A stretch of DNA of 64,000 nucleotides, from the NCBI RefSeq assembly GCF_027409185.1, contig NC_084462.1, forward strand, positions 160,877,490-160,941,489. Direction: 5' to 3'. The notes under the pieces were generated by a model that was given only the letters and a program-made list of their open reading frames with translations, made no database searches and was not told where the DNA came from. This DNA comes from Cynocephalus volans (taxonomy: Eukaryota; Chordata; Mammalia; Dermoptera; Cynocephalidae). This document shows positions 11,250 to 21,790 of the stretch, in pieces. Numbering within the stretch: the first letter of the stretch is position 1; every line of letters starts with the position of its first letter. The translations under genes and the position numbers were made by a program.

Positions 11250-11490
11250 CTCTAGACACAAATACATCTTGGTGTGAAATCAAGCCCTGACACTTCGTAG
11301 TGCCCAGTTTCCTTGCTGGTTAAATAGATATCTGTAAAATAAATCCATAAAATAACAGTGCCAGCCCACAAGGTTGTTGTATGGCTTAGAATATATAATG
11401 CATGCAAAGCACTTAGCAGAGAGCTTGTCACAAAATAAATAATAAATGATAGCTATAGAAATGAACATTATTATTATTATTACCATGATC
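11250..11490 (+). repeat. MIR SINE, sense
   Basis: This lies head to head with the preceding MIR. The sense MIR 3' half is clear: 'agtgcccagtttccttgctg', 'caaggttgttgtatggct', 'aatgcatgcaaagcactta', ending in 'aacattattattattattac'. The two adjacent MIRs in opposite orientation can form a long imperfect hairpin. Confidence 0.75.
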
Positions 11491-12599
11491 AAGCAGTAAT
11501 ACTTTCAAAAATTATTATCCTAGGTCAATTACTCGAAAGTAATATATTTCCAAACTTAATAATCAAAAATGAGCCTGCATCGTTTCTAAGTATTGGACAT
11601 TCAAGAAGCATGGGAAATTAATATTAATTAAAATGCACTCTGATCTTTCACCAAAAGTGTTGGTTTATACCCTATCACTAAGCTTGTTTCCTGACAACAT
11701 ATTAAGATGACTCGTAATTTTCTTTAAAACTCATCCAAAAAGAAATACACCTAACGTTTTAATCCAGTGACAAATGTGTTCAACACATGGGTATTATCTG
11801 ACAGTCAGCAATTTGACTCCTTGATCAACAATCCCTGCTTTACTTTGCTTAGTTCAGCCAACTCTCATTTCTTGTATTTTCCTCAGCACATAATGTGATA
11901 AATGTTCCCACTGCAATGTGCCTCACAGGGTAACTATGATGTTGCCAAGGCACACACACAAAAAGTCTCACCAGACAGAGATGAAAACAAGAGTAATATA
12001 GCAAGGCTGCCTATGGCATCCTGGAACTCTTTATGGCTAGGGAAGGCTTGGAGGCTTGCTCTTGAATACACAGTTAACCCCATGGTAAGTTTTAGTGTGA
12101 GTGCTTTTCTCCCCATACATCTAATTATAACCAAAGATTATAGGCTCTTATCTTAGATAAGGTGGGGACCACTGGACTGTCACATGCCTTTGCATGCCAC
12201 ATGACAAAATTAGCCTTGCCAGTTGCATCTTTCACCACCCCCATTCCAGCTCAGGATTAGTGCAATGACCTTTCCTAATTGTATGGCACAAATTCCTATC
12301 TGGAGTCTTACGCTGAATTGTAGTTACTTATCACATGACTGTAAGAAAATACTCCAGGCTATTAGCACCAAGCAGCTGGGGGAGGAAACCAAGGTAGGAA
12401 TCCCTGTTCTTTAAAGCTGTCCTTGGCTCTTTGTAGCAGAACACACTAGAAACACTATCTGGCCTTGCAGGAAAATAAAGATGAGCATTTGCCTGTTGGC
12501 ACTTGTAGCCATCACGTCCTTCTCAAATACCTACATGGAAGATGATTTTACTGATTTTAGTCGCTTCTTGGGAACAAGAAAGAGTTGGAATTGACCTTA
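11491..12599. other. Unique sequence
   Basis: I see no repeat family here. The frames at 11902-12156 and 11934-12134 overlap on opposite strands and show no splice context. The block 12180-12540 has balanced composition and no repeat signature, so it is a possible conserved non-coding element. Confidence 0.35.
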
Positions 12600-13975
12600 G
12601 TCTAGGCCCACCACCTCTTTGCATTAGGTTTATTGCCCTGGTCATCTGCATTTAGGATCCATCCCGTCACTTGCCTGTCTCTCCTTCAATAATACCTCTT
12701 CCTGCACCCTCAAACACAGTGCCCTCAATCCCGTCCAGCAGCACTGTGCTATATCTCTTTCGTTGACTCACTTTCCCATTCATCATAAGGTGTGTACCCA
12801 ACTCTGCACTCTCCTTAAATCTCATCTCCCCCACCCACCTAATCTTTTTTAGTCAGTGACCTTATTCTCCTACTTCACAGAAAAAATGGAAGCCTTCCCA
12901 ACAGCAATCCTACAAAAGTATGTGCATTGACACATGTTGTTTCCTTCCACAATGAGGAATGGATGGGCTTTATTTAAGAGGATAATCCCTCTGTCTGTAC
13001 TATGTAACCTCCAACAGTCCCACAATCTTACGAACTAACCCTATAGATTGCCCCATCTCATTATTTCATCCTCAGCCTTTTTCTCTCTGTGCCTTCCTTG
13101 CCATCAACATTTAAACATTCTCAAGTTTCTCTTTTTTAAAAAAGAAAAAAAAAATCTCTTTAACCCTGTTTCCTCCATAGCTACCTCTGTATACTTTTTT
13201 ATATTCACAACCACTACTTCTATTTTTGTCCCTCTCTCTGTCTTATTAGCTCTTCCTAATGTCTCCTTCACCTCACCACAAATCTCCCGACATAGCTCTT
13301 GCCAGGGTCACCAGTGACCTCTATGTCATTAAACTTAGGTGGTCTACCTCTGCTTACCTGACTTCTCTAGGTATTCAGCACACTCCTTCCTGTGAAAAAC
13401 ATTCTCTTTTCATGATTCCAGGAGACATCTCTATCTCTTCTCAACTTCCCCAACTCATCCTGCTCTATTTCATTCATAAATGATGGAGTTTTCTAACATT
13501 TAGTTCAAGGCTCCCTTCTCAGGTCAAATTATAAACTCTCCCTAGCTGATTTCATTTGTTCCACACAGCTTCATTTACCAGTGCTAATAAATCCAAATCA
13601 ACTTTGCTGTTATCCTTCTATGAGGTCCGTAACTATACACTCAACTACACGTTCATTTTTATTCACATACGAGAGTACTTCAAAAAGTTCGTGGCAAAAT
13701 AGAATTAAAAGATAATACGAATCTTCCCATGAACTTTTCAAAGGCACCTGAAATCTAACTTGTCCAAACCAATCTCATTCTATTCCCCTCACAGTGGTTT
13801 TCTAAGTGCTCTCTATCTAAAAGCACTACAAAATACCACTTGCTCATGTAAGAAATTTGGGAATTATTCTGGACACATTCTTCTCCCTTAACTGCCACCT
13901 CCAATCAACCATTAAGTTCTCTCTAATAAGCAGAATTTCTATTTCTCTCTGATCATGTTGCCTAAAACAAACTTC
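12600..13975 (+). mobile_element. L2 LINE, long sense fragment
   Basis: C/T-rich sense-strand sequence follows the L2 ORF2 coding region. The phrase 'gccagggtcaccagtgacct' near 13302-13321 marks the segment just before the RT 'LDLSAAFDT' motif, and later phrases such as 'tctaacttgtccaaac' and 'tctggacacattcttctc' also match L2. The fragment is frame-broken throughout. A MITE is inserted at 13668-13751. The leftmost 300 bases are the least certain part. Confidence 0.6.
13668..13751 (+). mobile_element. Mariner-like MITE, copy 4
   Basis: A 'tacgagagtacttcaaaaag' left arm, the family middle 'aattaaaagataatacgaat' and an inverted 'cccatgaacttttcaaagg' arm. The right terminus is eroded. It lies within the L2 fragment and in the same orientation as copies 1 and 5. 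Confidence 0.85.
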
Positions 13976-15066
13976 TGCTCCTAGGAGAGAATTACATTAA
14001 AGTAATACTTCCAGTTCTCGTTTCATGCTTCCTTTCCCTACCCTCCTCCTTTTTCTTCTCGGGGAAGAAGGAGCAAATTGCCTTATTGGGAGTGTTGAAG
14101 GAGCCAGGCCATTCTGTGTTCTCCCTCTTTCCCCTGTTTGTGCTCAATCAGTGGATACATTCTAAAACACACAAGAATAAACTTAACCAAAAAAGTGCAA
14201 AATGTGTACATTGTAAACTGTAAAACATTGCTGAAAGAAATTAAAGAATATCTAAATCAAGAGAAAGGCATCTCATGGTTATGAATCAAATGATATAATA
14301 CTGCTAAGATTTGCCCAAAATTGATCTACAGATTCACTGTCAAAATCCAAGCTGGCTAGAAAAAGAAAGTCACAAACTAACACTAAAGTTCATGCAGAAA
14401 TGCAAGAAAAACTGAATAGTGAAAACAGTCTTGAGAAATGAGAACTAGAATTTAAAGTTCTAAAGTTGGAAGTTGGAAGACATACTTCTCAATTTCAAAA
14501 CTTACTGAAAAGCTCCAGGAATCAGGACAGTGTGCTACTGGCACAAAGATAGTCACATAGATCAATGGAATACAACCAAGAACCCAGAAATAAAACCTTA
14601 CCTTTATGGTCACTTGATTTTCAACAGAGGTGCCAAGACAATTCAATGGAACAAAGAACTTTTTGACAAAAAAGATACCACTTCACACCCACTTTGACAA
14701 AAGTTCTTTGACAAAAGTTGGTTCTGGGGCAACTGAGTATCCACACGGAAAAGAATAAAGTTGGATCCCTACCTCACATCAGATATAAAAATTAGCTTGA
14801 AATGCATCAGATTACTACTAAGCATAATAGACTTAAAATATGGGTAATAGACTAAGCATAATGGGTAACCTAAAAATAGGTTTTCAAAAACTATAAAACT
14901 CTTAAAAGAAATCATAGTAGTAAACCTTTGTGACCTTGGGTTAGGCAATTGTTTGTTAGTTATTACTCCAAACACATAAGAAACAAAAGAAACATTTGAC
15001 AAGTTGGACTTCATCAAAATTTAAAAGTTTTGTGCTTTGAAGGACACTATCAACAAAGTGAAAAGA

Positions 15067-15260
15067 GGGGGAGAGAGAGGTGAGTTAATGAGAAATTAAT
15101 GAGAAATTGGTTAAGGGACACAGGGAATGATTATGCATTGTAATGATGAATAAGCTAACTATCCTGATTTGACCATCACACATTGTAGACAACTATTGAT
15201 AGTCAACTTTGTACCCCACAAATATGTATAATAAAATATCTATCAATGAAAGGGGGGGAG
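15067..15260 (+). mobile_element. Nested L1 3'-end insertion with 10-bp target duplication
   Basis: A 194-bp segment interrupts the host L1 between perfect 10-bp direct repeats, agtgaaaaga, at 15057-15066 and 15261-15270. Its content resembles a younger L1 3' UTR: 'gtaatgatgaataagctaac', 'cctgatttgaccatcacaca' and 'gtaccccacaaatatgtata'. It ends in a purine-rich stretch rather than a clean poly-A. The target duplication and 5' truncation are those of target-primed reverse transcription. Confidence 0.85.
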
Positions 15261-15693
15261 AGTGAAAAGACAACTTATGAAGTGGAAGAATATATTTGCA
15301 AATCATACATATGATAAGGAACTTTTATCTAGAACATATAAAGAAGACCTCTTACAACTCAATAATAAAAAAAAAATTAAAATGGTCTAAGGATCTGAAA
15401 AATTATTCAAATAAAGTACACAAATAGCCAATAAGCACATGAAAAGACACCCAACATTAATAGCAGTCAGGCAAATGCAAAGCAGAATCACAAGGTACCA
15501 CTTCCACCCACTAGAAGGACCATAATAAAGATAGACAATAAGTGTTGGTGAGAATATGGAGATATTGGAGCCCTTATACACTGCTGGTGGAAATGTAAAA
15601 TAGTGCAGCCACTTTGGAAAACAATCTGGCAACTCCTAAAAATGTTAAACATAGAGTTATCATATGATCCAGAAAAACCACTCCTAAGTACAT

Positions 15694-16089
15694 TGTTGAT
15701 TAAAATGATCAGAGACGCGAAGGAAGACATAGCAGACGAGATGCAGGTGAAGAGCGGGGGGCTACTGCTCTCTCAGGCGAGTAGCACCGACCCAGCCGCT
15801 GTGACAGCTTTTATTACATTTAGCAAGCTTGTGCATGTGAGATAAGCATTAATGCATAAATTCTGTTATACTTTTCTCAAGAGCAGAAGGCCGTTACTTC
15901 CCTTCTCAAGCACTTGGTTATCTATAATGCGCCTCCTGGGAACATCCCAAGAAAGTGTTCTCACAACTTCAGGCGTTGTCAAGGATTGTTTGCAATCCTG
16001 GACATTTCTTGGTTAACTCATTTGCGAGTTCACCCAGTGAACACGTCCTTGGGTGCTGACCATAGAAGTTCCATTAACCATTTCCTTCA
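15694..16089 (-). mobile_element. Class II (ERVK-like) endogenous retrovirus solo LTR
   Basis: A 396-bp insertion in the L1 with TG...CA termini and identical 6-bp flanks, gtacat, at 15688-15693 and 16090-16095. A 6-bp duplication is typical of class II/betaretrovirus-like integration. On the minus strand a TATA-like TATAAC (15865-15870) precedes an AATAAA polyadenylation signal (15810-15815). This is followed by a GC-rich, CpG-retaining U5-like part, an order that fits an LTR transcribed leftward. No gag, pol or env sequence is present. The intact duplication and surviving CpGs suggest a lineage-specific, fairly young insertion. The two frames across it (15603-15845, 15914-16207) are not genes. 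Confidence 0.85.
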
Positions 16090-16479
16090 GTACATGTCCA
16101 AGAGAAATCCAAGCTTGTGTTCACACAAAAATTTGTACACGAATGTTGATAGCAACATTATTTGTGATAGTCTCAGGGCAGAAAAAGCCCAAATGTTCAT
16201 CAACTGATTAACGTATAAGCAAAATGCGGTGCATCCATACGATAGAATTTTATTCAGCAATGAAAAGGAATGAAGTACTAATACATGCTACAACACGAAT
16301 GACCCTCAAAAATATTGTGTTATGTGAAAGAAGCCAGTCACAAAAGATCACATATCGCAGGACTCCATTTATATGAAATGTCCACAACAGGCAAATCTCT
16401 AGGAACATAGTTACAGAATGCATAATTATGCTAAAAACCACTGAATTTTTCACTTTAAACAGGTGAATTGTATGGCATG

Positions 16480-16750
16480 TCCCTATCCATCTTCAAAGCC
16501 AGCAAAGTCACATCTCTCTGACCCTTCATCAATACCCACATCTTTCTCTAACCCAGCCAGGAAAGGTTTTCCTCTTTTAAGAACTCATGTGACGAGATTG
16601 GGCCCATGTGGGTAATCCAGGACACTATATCCATCTCAAGGTCCATAACTTTAGTCACATCTCCAAAGTTCCATTTGCCATGAAAGGTAACATACTGACA
16701 GGTCCCAGGGTTAAGTTGTGGGGCATTATTTTGCCTACCACGGTACATAA
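16480..16750 (-). mobile_element. MLT1-type LTR fragment, antisense
   Basis: The reverse complement reads as the 5' half of an MLT1 LTR: 'gtaggcaaaataatgcccc', 'ctgggacctgtcagtatg', 'ttacctttcatggcaaatgg', 'ggagatgtgactaaagtta' and 'gtcctggattacccac'. It abuts the 3' end of the preceding L1. The 3' half of the LTR is missing. Confidence 0.8.
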
Positions 16751-17184
16751 GTTACATCTTAATTAAATATGTTTGTAAAGAAGGGATGGTGCATTCTGCT
16801 TTTCCACCTCCAGAAGGATGACCCGACTCAGAGCCCAGGATGGCCTTCCAGAGGCTGTCCTGAAGCCCATGTCTCTGCCCCCATGATGAACAGAGAGGAG
16901 ATAGCAGTCCCGGGAAAGTGGACCTATAGACTGAAACTCTCCCTAGTGGTTCATTTTGCATTCTAGACTTGGACAGAAGGCATTAGGAAAGAATCAGCCA
17001 CACACTTAATCTTCCTTCAAATGATGTGATTGTTCATGGGTCCACTTTCTCCAATTTATTCCAAACTCAGAGGACAGAGAAAGAAGATAAATTGCTGTCC
17101 CCAGAAGTTCACAGTATTGCTTTTGTCTTCTAGATACTTCTACAAACATCAATTTTGCTTCAACTCTATTGTCAATTCCTTACT
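16751..17184. other. Unique sequence
   Basis: No family was recognised. Overlapping opposite frames at 16752-16966 have no splice or family support. Confidence 0.35.
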
Positions 17185-17515
17185 CTAAGCCTCCATCATG
17201 ACTCAACAAGATTATTAAAATGATTCTTTGAATATTTTCTTTTCTCTTCTTTTAATGCATTCTCCTAGATGGAGCCAGAGGGACCTTATTAAAACACAAG
17301 TCATGTCGTGTCACTCCCCTGACTAAACCTTCACTTTACCTCTCATTACTATTGGGATAAAGGTTTTAAATGCCCCACATAGTATGCCGCATTGCCAGCC
17401 TTCACTTGAATCATTCTTCCTCTTGCTCATTGTATTCCAGAGCCCTTGTGTGCTGCTTTTTTCTAGGTGGTGCCCCTTTCCCCTCAGTCTTCACCTGAAC
17501 AATTCTAGCATAGAT
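17185..17515 (+). mobile_element. L2 LINE 3' region, sense
   Basis: Sense-strand L2 landmarks include 'agagggaccttattaaaaca', 'caagtcatgtcgtgtcactc', 'cccctgactaaaccttcac' and 'ctcttgctcattgtattcca'. The fragment stops before the usual L2 terminus. Confidence 0.7.
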
Positions 17516-18109
17516 CAACAATCCCAGATTTAACTTCACTTTCTAGAGCTTCACTGGAAGTAAGAAACTCCTTAACATTATGCACATTTTCTTTAGCCTT
17601 GTCTCCTTTTCCTTTGAGGCACTTATAATCATTTTTATGTAATATTTTATTTAATATTATTTAATATTAATTTTAATTAATATTTATCACTTTCAATCCG
17701 AACTGGTACATTAGCACACCATTACCATTACATGAGAGAAAGAAACTCTGGGGTTCCCACTGTCCCAGGCAGCCCTATCTCCACCAGAAAGACTCCATGA
17801 TAAGTAAAAGAGAAGTGCACCCTGGGAAAAATGGCACAATCCAATGACCGCACATCCTAACATAATTTGGCATTAATTGGCTGATGGTAGAATTAATGTG
17901 CAGAATAGGACTTTGAACTCACCTGTAAAAACAGATCATAAATAAGCTCATAAAAATATAGCCATATCATAGAAATTAATATGTCAATGACATATATTTG
18001 TTGCTTTTGCTATTCTCAAGATATAATGATAATCAATCCATTTTTTAAATGATTGGAATTATAGAGTTGGATGTGACTTCAAGATATCACTAATTTTTTT
18101 AAAGTAATT
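17516..18109. other. Unique AT-rich sequence
   Basis: It holds a strongly AT-rich patch at 17636-17690 built from 'taatatt' repeats. The rest shows no recognisable repeat or gene. Confidence 0.4.
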
Positions 18110-18330
18110 TATATGGAAGTATACACAGAAGCAGTGCTAACGTAGAAGTATCTTTAGATTTCAGCTCCTGACTATGCCACATACTCGCTCTGTGACCTTA
18201 GGTAAAATATTTAACCTCTCTCAGCTTCCATCTCTTTATTTGCAAAAAAGAAGTGATGGTAGTAACTCAAATGGTTGTGAAGAATAAGAGTAAATTACAA
18301 CGTTTGTGAAGCACCTAGCACGGATTAAGA
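18110..18330 (+). repeat. MIR SINE
   Basis: Sense MIR with 'cagctcctgactatgccaca', 'tgtgaccttaggtaaaat', 'ttaacctctctcagcttcc' and 'gtttgtgaagcacctagca'. The 5' tRNA-like head is decayed. Confidence 0.75.
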
Positions 18331-18781
18331 TTAAACACAGTACTTACCAGACTTGTGGATTACATGGAAATTTTATATAAATAATAAATATGCATATCCA
18401 TCCTATACAAAATACTTGAATTTAGGTAATGTTTGATTTAGGTAAGACACAGAGATATGATGTTGCTTATTTTGCCAGATATCATTACGAAAAAGAATTC
18501 ATAGAACACCATGATTTTATAAAAAGACATGCTAACAACAAAAAAGTAGATCTTTACATTTAAATTGAATATATTTAGCTTTATGTTATTCATTTCTCCA
18601 TGGAAGAATAAAAACTTGATCTCGGACTATTACTGGTCTGTGGGTTGGATTGGGACACCCACATTTAGTAGATATCTAATAAATACTACTCAAATCTAAA
18701 CCTGTCCTAGATCCTGATTTCAGAAAATTGAGCATTTAAACCTCTCAGGACCATTTCTTGTTTGAGCTTGTCAGGACAGAA

Positions 18782-18880
18782 TTTTTTTTATTTTTTTGCA
18801 GCTGGCAAGTACAGGGATCGAACCCTGGACGCCTTGGTATAATAAGCACCACGCTCTAACCAACTCAGCTAACTGGCCAG
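18782..18880 (-). mobile_element. tRNA(Ile)-derived SINE (CYN-like), monomeric
   Basis: The reverse complement opens 'actggccagttagctgag' and continues 'ttggttagagcgtggtgctt', with a B box 'ggttcgatccctgt' and an A/T-rich tail (18782-18797). Apart from a substituted D-arm and anticodon-arm region, this follows the tRNA(Ile) plan. It is not a functional tRNA gene: the acceptor stem is unpaired with the tail and the anticodon stem is disturbed. No clear target duplication remains. Confidence 0.85.
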
Positions 18881-18889
18881 TTTGTCTGG

Positions 18890-19487
18890 TCTCTTTAAAT
18901 TTTCAAGAAGAGACTCTCCTGTGACTCATGGCATGTTCAAATTTATAAAAGCCACATGGGATTAAGCTTTAATATGTTTTCAAGTAACCTATTTTTTTGA
19001 GACATAAAAGTATGATTTCCTTTAATTTGGTAAATGATACCCAATTTTTCGGTTGTTAGGAAAAATTCCAGCTAGGATATTTCATTTCTTATCTTTAAAG
19101 GCAGATTTGAAGGACTTTTTAAAATATGAGATTAAGATTCTAGGTAATGAAGCTGTAGATTTACTACAGAATGGCTGAATTTCAAGAAATGTTAAAAAAG
19201 ACTACTCAGTGCTCTTGTGGAACATAGCTTGTACAACTTTTTGGAAAGCAAGCTGGCAATAACATAATAAAATTCTTAAAATATTTATACCTTCCAACCT
19301 ATACAATAATTTACAATAAAAGTCTTTATGAACAAAAATTTTAATTTTAATAACCAAAACTTAGAAACATCCTAAAAATTAAAAAATAAACACACACATA
19401 TACTCATGTGACAGAATATTATAGAATTACTAAAATGTTCATAAAGAGTTTTTAGTTACACTATATCATAAACATTTTATTTTAGGC
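18890..19487. other. Unique AT-rich sequence
   Basis: No repeat was recognised with confidence. Some A-rich phrases near 19200-19450 ('ttggaaagcaagctggcaat', 'gacagaatattatagaatt') hint at a decayed L1 ORF2 3' region in sense orientation, too degraded to delimit. Confidence 0.35.
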
Positions 19488-19849
19488 CAGGGATCAGCAA
19501 ACTATGATGGTCCATGGGCCAAATATATTCGGCCACCTATTCTTGTGTCATCTATGAAGTAAGAAATCATTTTCCTATTTTTTAATAAGTGAAAAAATAT
19601 AAAAATAAAAAAATTTGTGAGATGGGAAAAATTCAAATTCCACATTTTATATTTCATATTTCAAATATGAAACTCAAATTACATGAAGTTTTATGAGAAT
19701 ACAGCTACCCTTATTCATTCACATATTTTCTATGGCTGCTTTGGTGTTACAACTGCAGAGATGAGTAGCTGTTAAAGAAATTGTAAGGACCATGGAGCCT
19801 AAATATTTATCATGTGGCCCTTTACAAAAATATATTTTGCCAACCACTG
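19488..19849. mobile_element. hAT-Charlie non-autonomous element with 8-bp duplication
   Basis: The termini are 'cagggatcagcaaac' and the inverse-like 'ttttgccaaccactg'. The interior has 'ggtccatgggccaaatat', 'gagaatacagctaccc', 'ttctatggctgctttggtg' and 'gtggccctttaca', a familiar MER1-group pattern. The flanking 8-mers ttttaggc (19480-19487) and ttttagaa (19850-19857) match at 6 of 8, as expected for an old hAT duplication. I do not assert the exact subfamily name. Confidence 0.75.
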
Positions 19850-20393
19850 TTTTAGAAAACAGTGTTATTTCAAGCTGGTTTGATTCCACAGCTCCTTGCT
19901 CCATGCCACACTGCCCCCCACCCCCAAGGCATATGGGGTTAGGATGAAAGGCAACACGTCCAAATGTTAGCAGTGGAAAATTATCTTTGAGAGACCAGTA
20001 CCCGGTCCGTGGTAGACACTCAATATTTTCTGAGTAAGTAAACAAATGTATGAGTGATAATGGATACAGAGGGACTAAGAAATCTGTGTTCTTGAAAAGT
20101 CCTGTGTCATTTTGTCTCTTGCCATTATCTACAGAGAAGTAGCCACTCAGTGAAGAAGCTAGTGATTGCTTGAAGTGGACTTTGGGTTCCTTATTGTGAG
20201 AGGATCCTCTGACTTATGAACTTCCAGAGTCATAGAATAATGGAGAAAGAATCTTCTCCCATTGAAGTCTGGGTTCTGAGAGGCTGTCCTGACCCTACTA
20301 TGTTCAACAAGCCAGTATAGCCATTGAAATTAACCATGCTCAGGCCAATGGCCACAAAATAGGAACTTACAGTATATTAATTTGTGTCTAGAC

Positions 20394-20584
20394 CTGTGCC
20401 ATTAGTCACATGTATTCAATGTATTCAAATTAATTAAAGTTAAATAAAATTAAAATTTTAGCTCCTCAGTCACATTAGCTACATTTCAAATGCTCAATGG
20501 CCACGTGTGACTAGTGGTTTCTATTTTAGCTGGGTTATAATAGAACATTTTCATCATCATAGAAAGTTCCATTGGACAATGCTG
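20394..20584. mobile_element. Small hAT-Charlie element with 8-bp duplication
   Basis: A near-palindromic 191-bp element. Its right arm 'gttccattggacaatgctg' is the inverse of the common 'cagtgctgtccaatagaa' terminus, and the middle has 'aattaattaaagttaaat' and 'caatggccacgtgtgactag'. The flanks are gtctagac (20386-20393) and ctctagac (20585-20592), matching at 7 of 8. Confidence 0.75.
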
Positions 20585-20594
20585 CTCTAGACAA

Positions 20595-21584
20595 GAAAAC
20601 AACTCTTTTATTCAACTGATGCATGATGCAGGGGCTGAGCATTTTTACCTAAGTCATATGTGTGATTTGTCAAAGCAAGCTTCTGACCCCAGTGTTTTCC
20701 ATGACAATACTTCTCTGAATTTAGAAATCACTGAGGTAGGACATTTTCCTTCTGAAATTTGTTTTCTAAATTTTAAGAAACTATGTGTACTTCTCTTGCC
20801 TTAGGTTTGAGATCCAAAGATTAGATGTTCCTCCATGTCTCACATTAGGAAGGCAAAGTCTGATTTTTCAGAGTGTAATTCTCATTATGAAATTATGATT
20901 TATCAAAGTCTATGGATGCACATTGCAATTAGTTCTTTCTCTTCTCTACTTCTCTTTGATGTGTTCAAAACCTTGTGGTCTATAAATCAAGGAATTGTTG
21001 AATGTATACTGGCTTGCAACTTTATACTTACAACACTGTTCTCCGCTCACAGGGCCTTTTATCCAAAGCTCTGAGAGTACTTTACATCTCTTTACTCATT
21101 AGAACATGTCATTCTCTTGCATGGGTGTCAGGGATTAAATCTGCTCATAGACGGAGAGACCAAAGGCAAGAGATATACAAGGTCACCATGTGACACTGGC
21201 CATTCTAAGAACTGAGTCCACTAAACCCAGTGCTAATAGTGATGATCTGAACTTCGAAGAACATTTCTCTTCCAAAACTTCTTTACAGGCTTTTGTTTTT
21301 TTCTGGAACTATTTTCTGCATATGTGAAAAAGAGCAACTCTTTCTATCTTTCTTTTTTTCTTCATTTAGTAATTTTAAAGGTAGTAAATACACATTCTGA
21401 AAAATGTAATAAGTAGAGTATAAAGGAAAAAATATCCAGAAAATAATTGTTCATTACTTCATTTTTTTTTTAATTTAAGAAATATTTGTTGCACACTTAC
21501 TACATGCCAAGCACCACTCTACTTGAGAACAACTTTCCCCTCTTTGCCTGTTGTTGCTTTTTTCTTTTCCCTCTATATAAATAT
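20595..21584. other. Mostly unique sequence
   Basis: No gene was recognised. A short L2/MIR-type phrase occurs at 21483-21520 ('ttgcacacttactacatgcc'). Overlapping small frames at 20619-21193 lack support. Confidence 0.35.
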
Positions 21585-21790
21585 GAGAGGCAGTATAATA
21601 TAGTGGAAAAGGCAGGACTTTTAACATCACACCACCCTGGGTTTAAATTCTAACTCTGACACTCACTTCCTATGTGACTTTAGGTAAGTCCTTTAAATTC
21701 TCTGAGATCTACTTCCTTACATGTAAAATCAGTACATTAATAGCAGATCTGCAGGTTTTCTAAAAGGATTCAAATAATGTCTGCTTTGTT
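21585..21790 (+). repeat. MIR SINE
   Basis: Sense MIR: 'ggcagtataatatagtggaa' (tRNA-like A-box area), 'ctgggtttaaattctaactc', 'ctatgtgactttaggtaag' and 'cttacatgtaaaatcagtac'. It is nearly full length. A poly-T run follows nearby at 21879-21896. Confidence 0.8.

Larger units (their letters stand above)
14150..16477 (+). mobile_element. L1 ORF2 and 3' UTR, sense, with two nested insertions
   Basis: A 5'-truncated old L1. ORF2-derived blocks include 'tgaaagaaattaaagaatat', 'cagtgtgctactggcacaaa', 'gatcaatggaatacaacc', 'gacactatcaacaaagtgaa', 'gcaaatcatacatatgataa' and 'cccttatacactgctggtgg'. The 3' end has 'ttattcagcaatgaaaagga' and 'tcactttaaacaggtgaatt'. The reading resumes exactly after each insertion (15067-15260 and 15694-16089), so the nesting order is clear. 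Frames are interrupted, and no functional product is possible. Confidence 0.88.

Noticed and set aside
18782..18880. Possible functional tRNA(Ile) gene on the minus strand
   Set aside because: It has a SINE-style A/T tail, a disturbed anticodon arm and no proper acceptor-stem pairing, so it is a tRNA-derived SINE.
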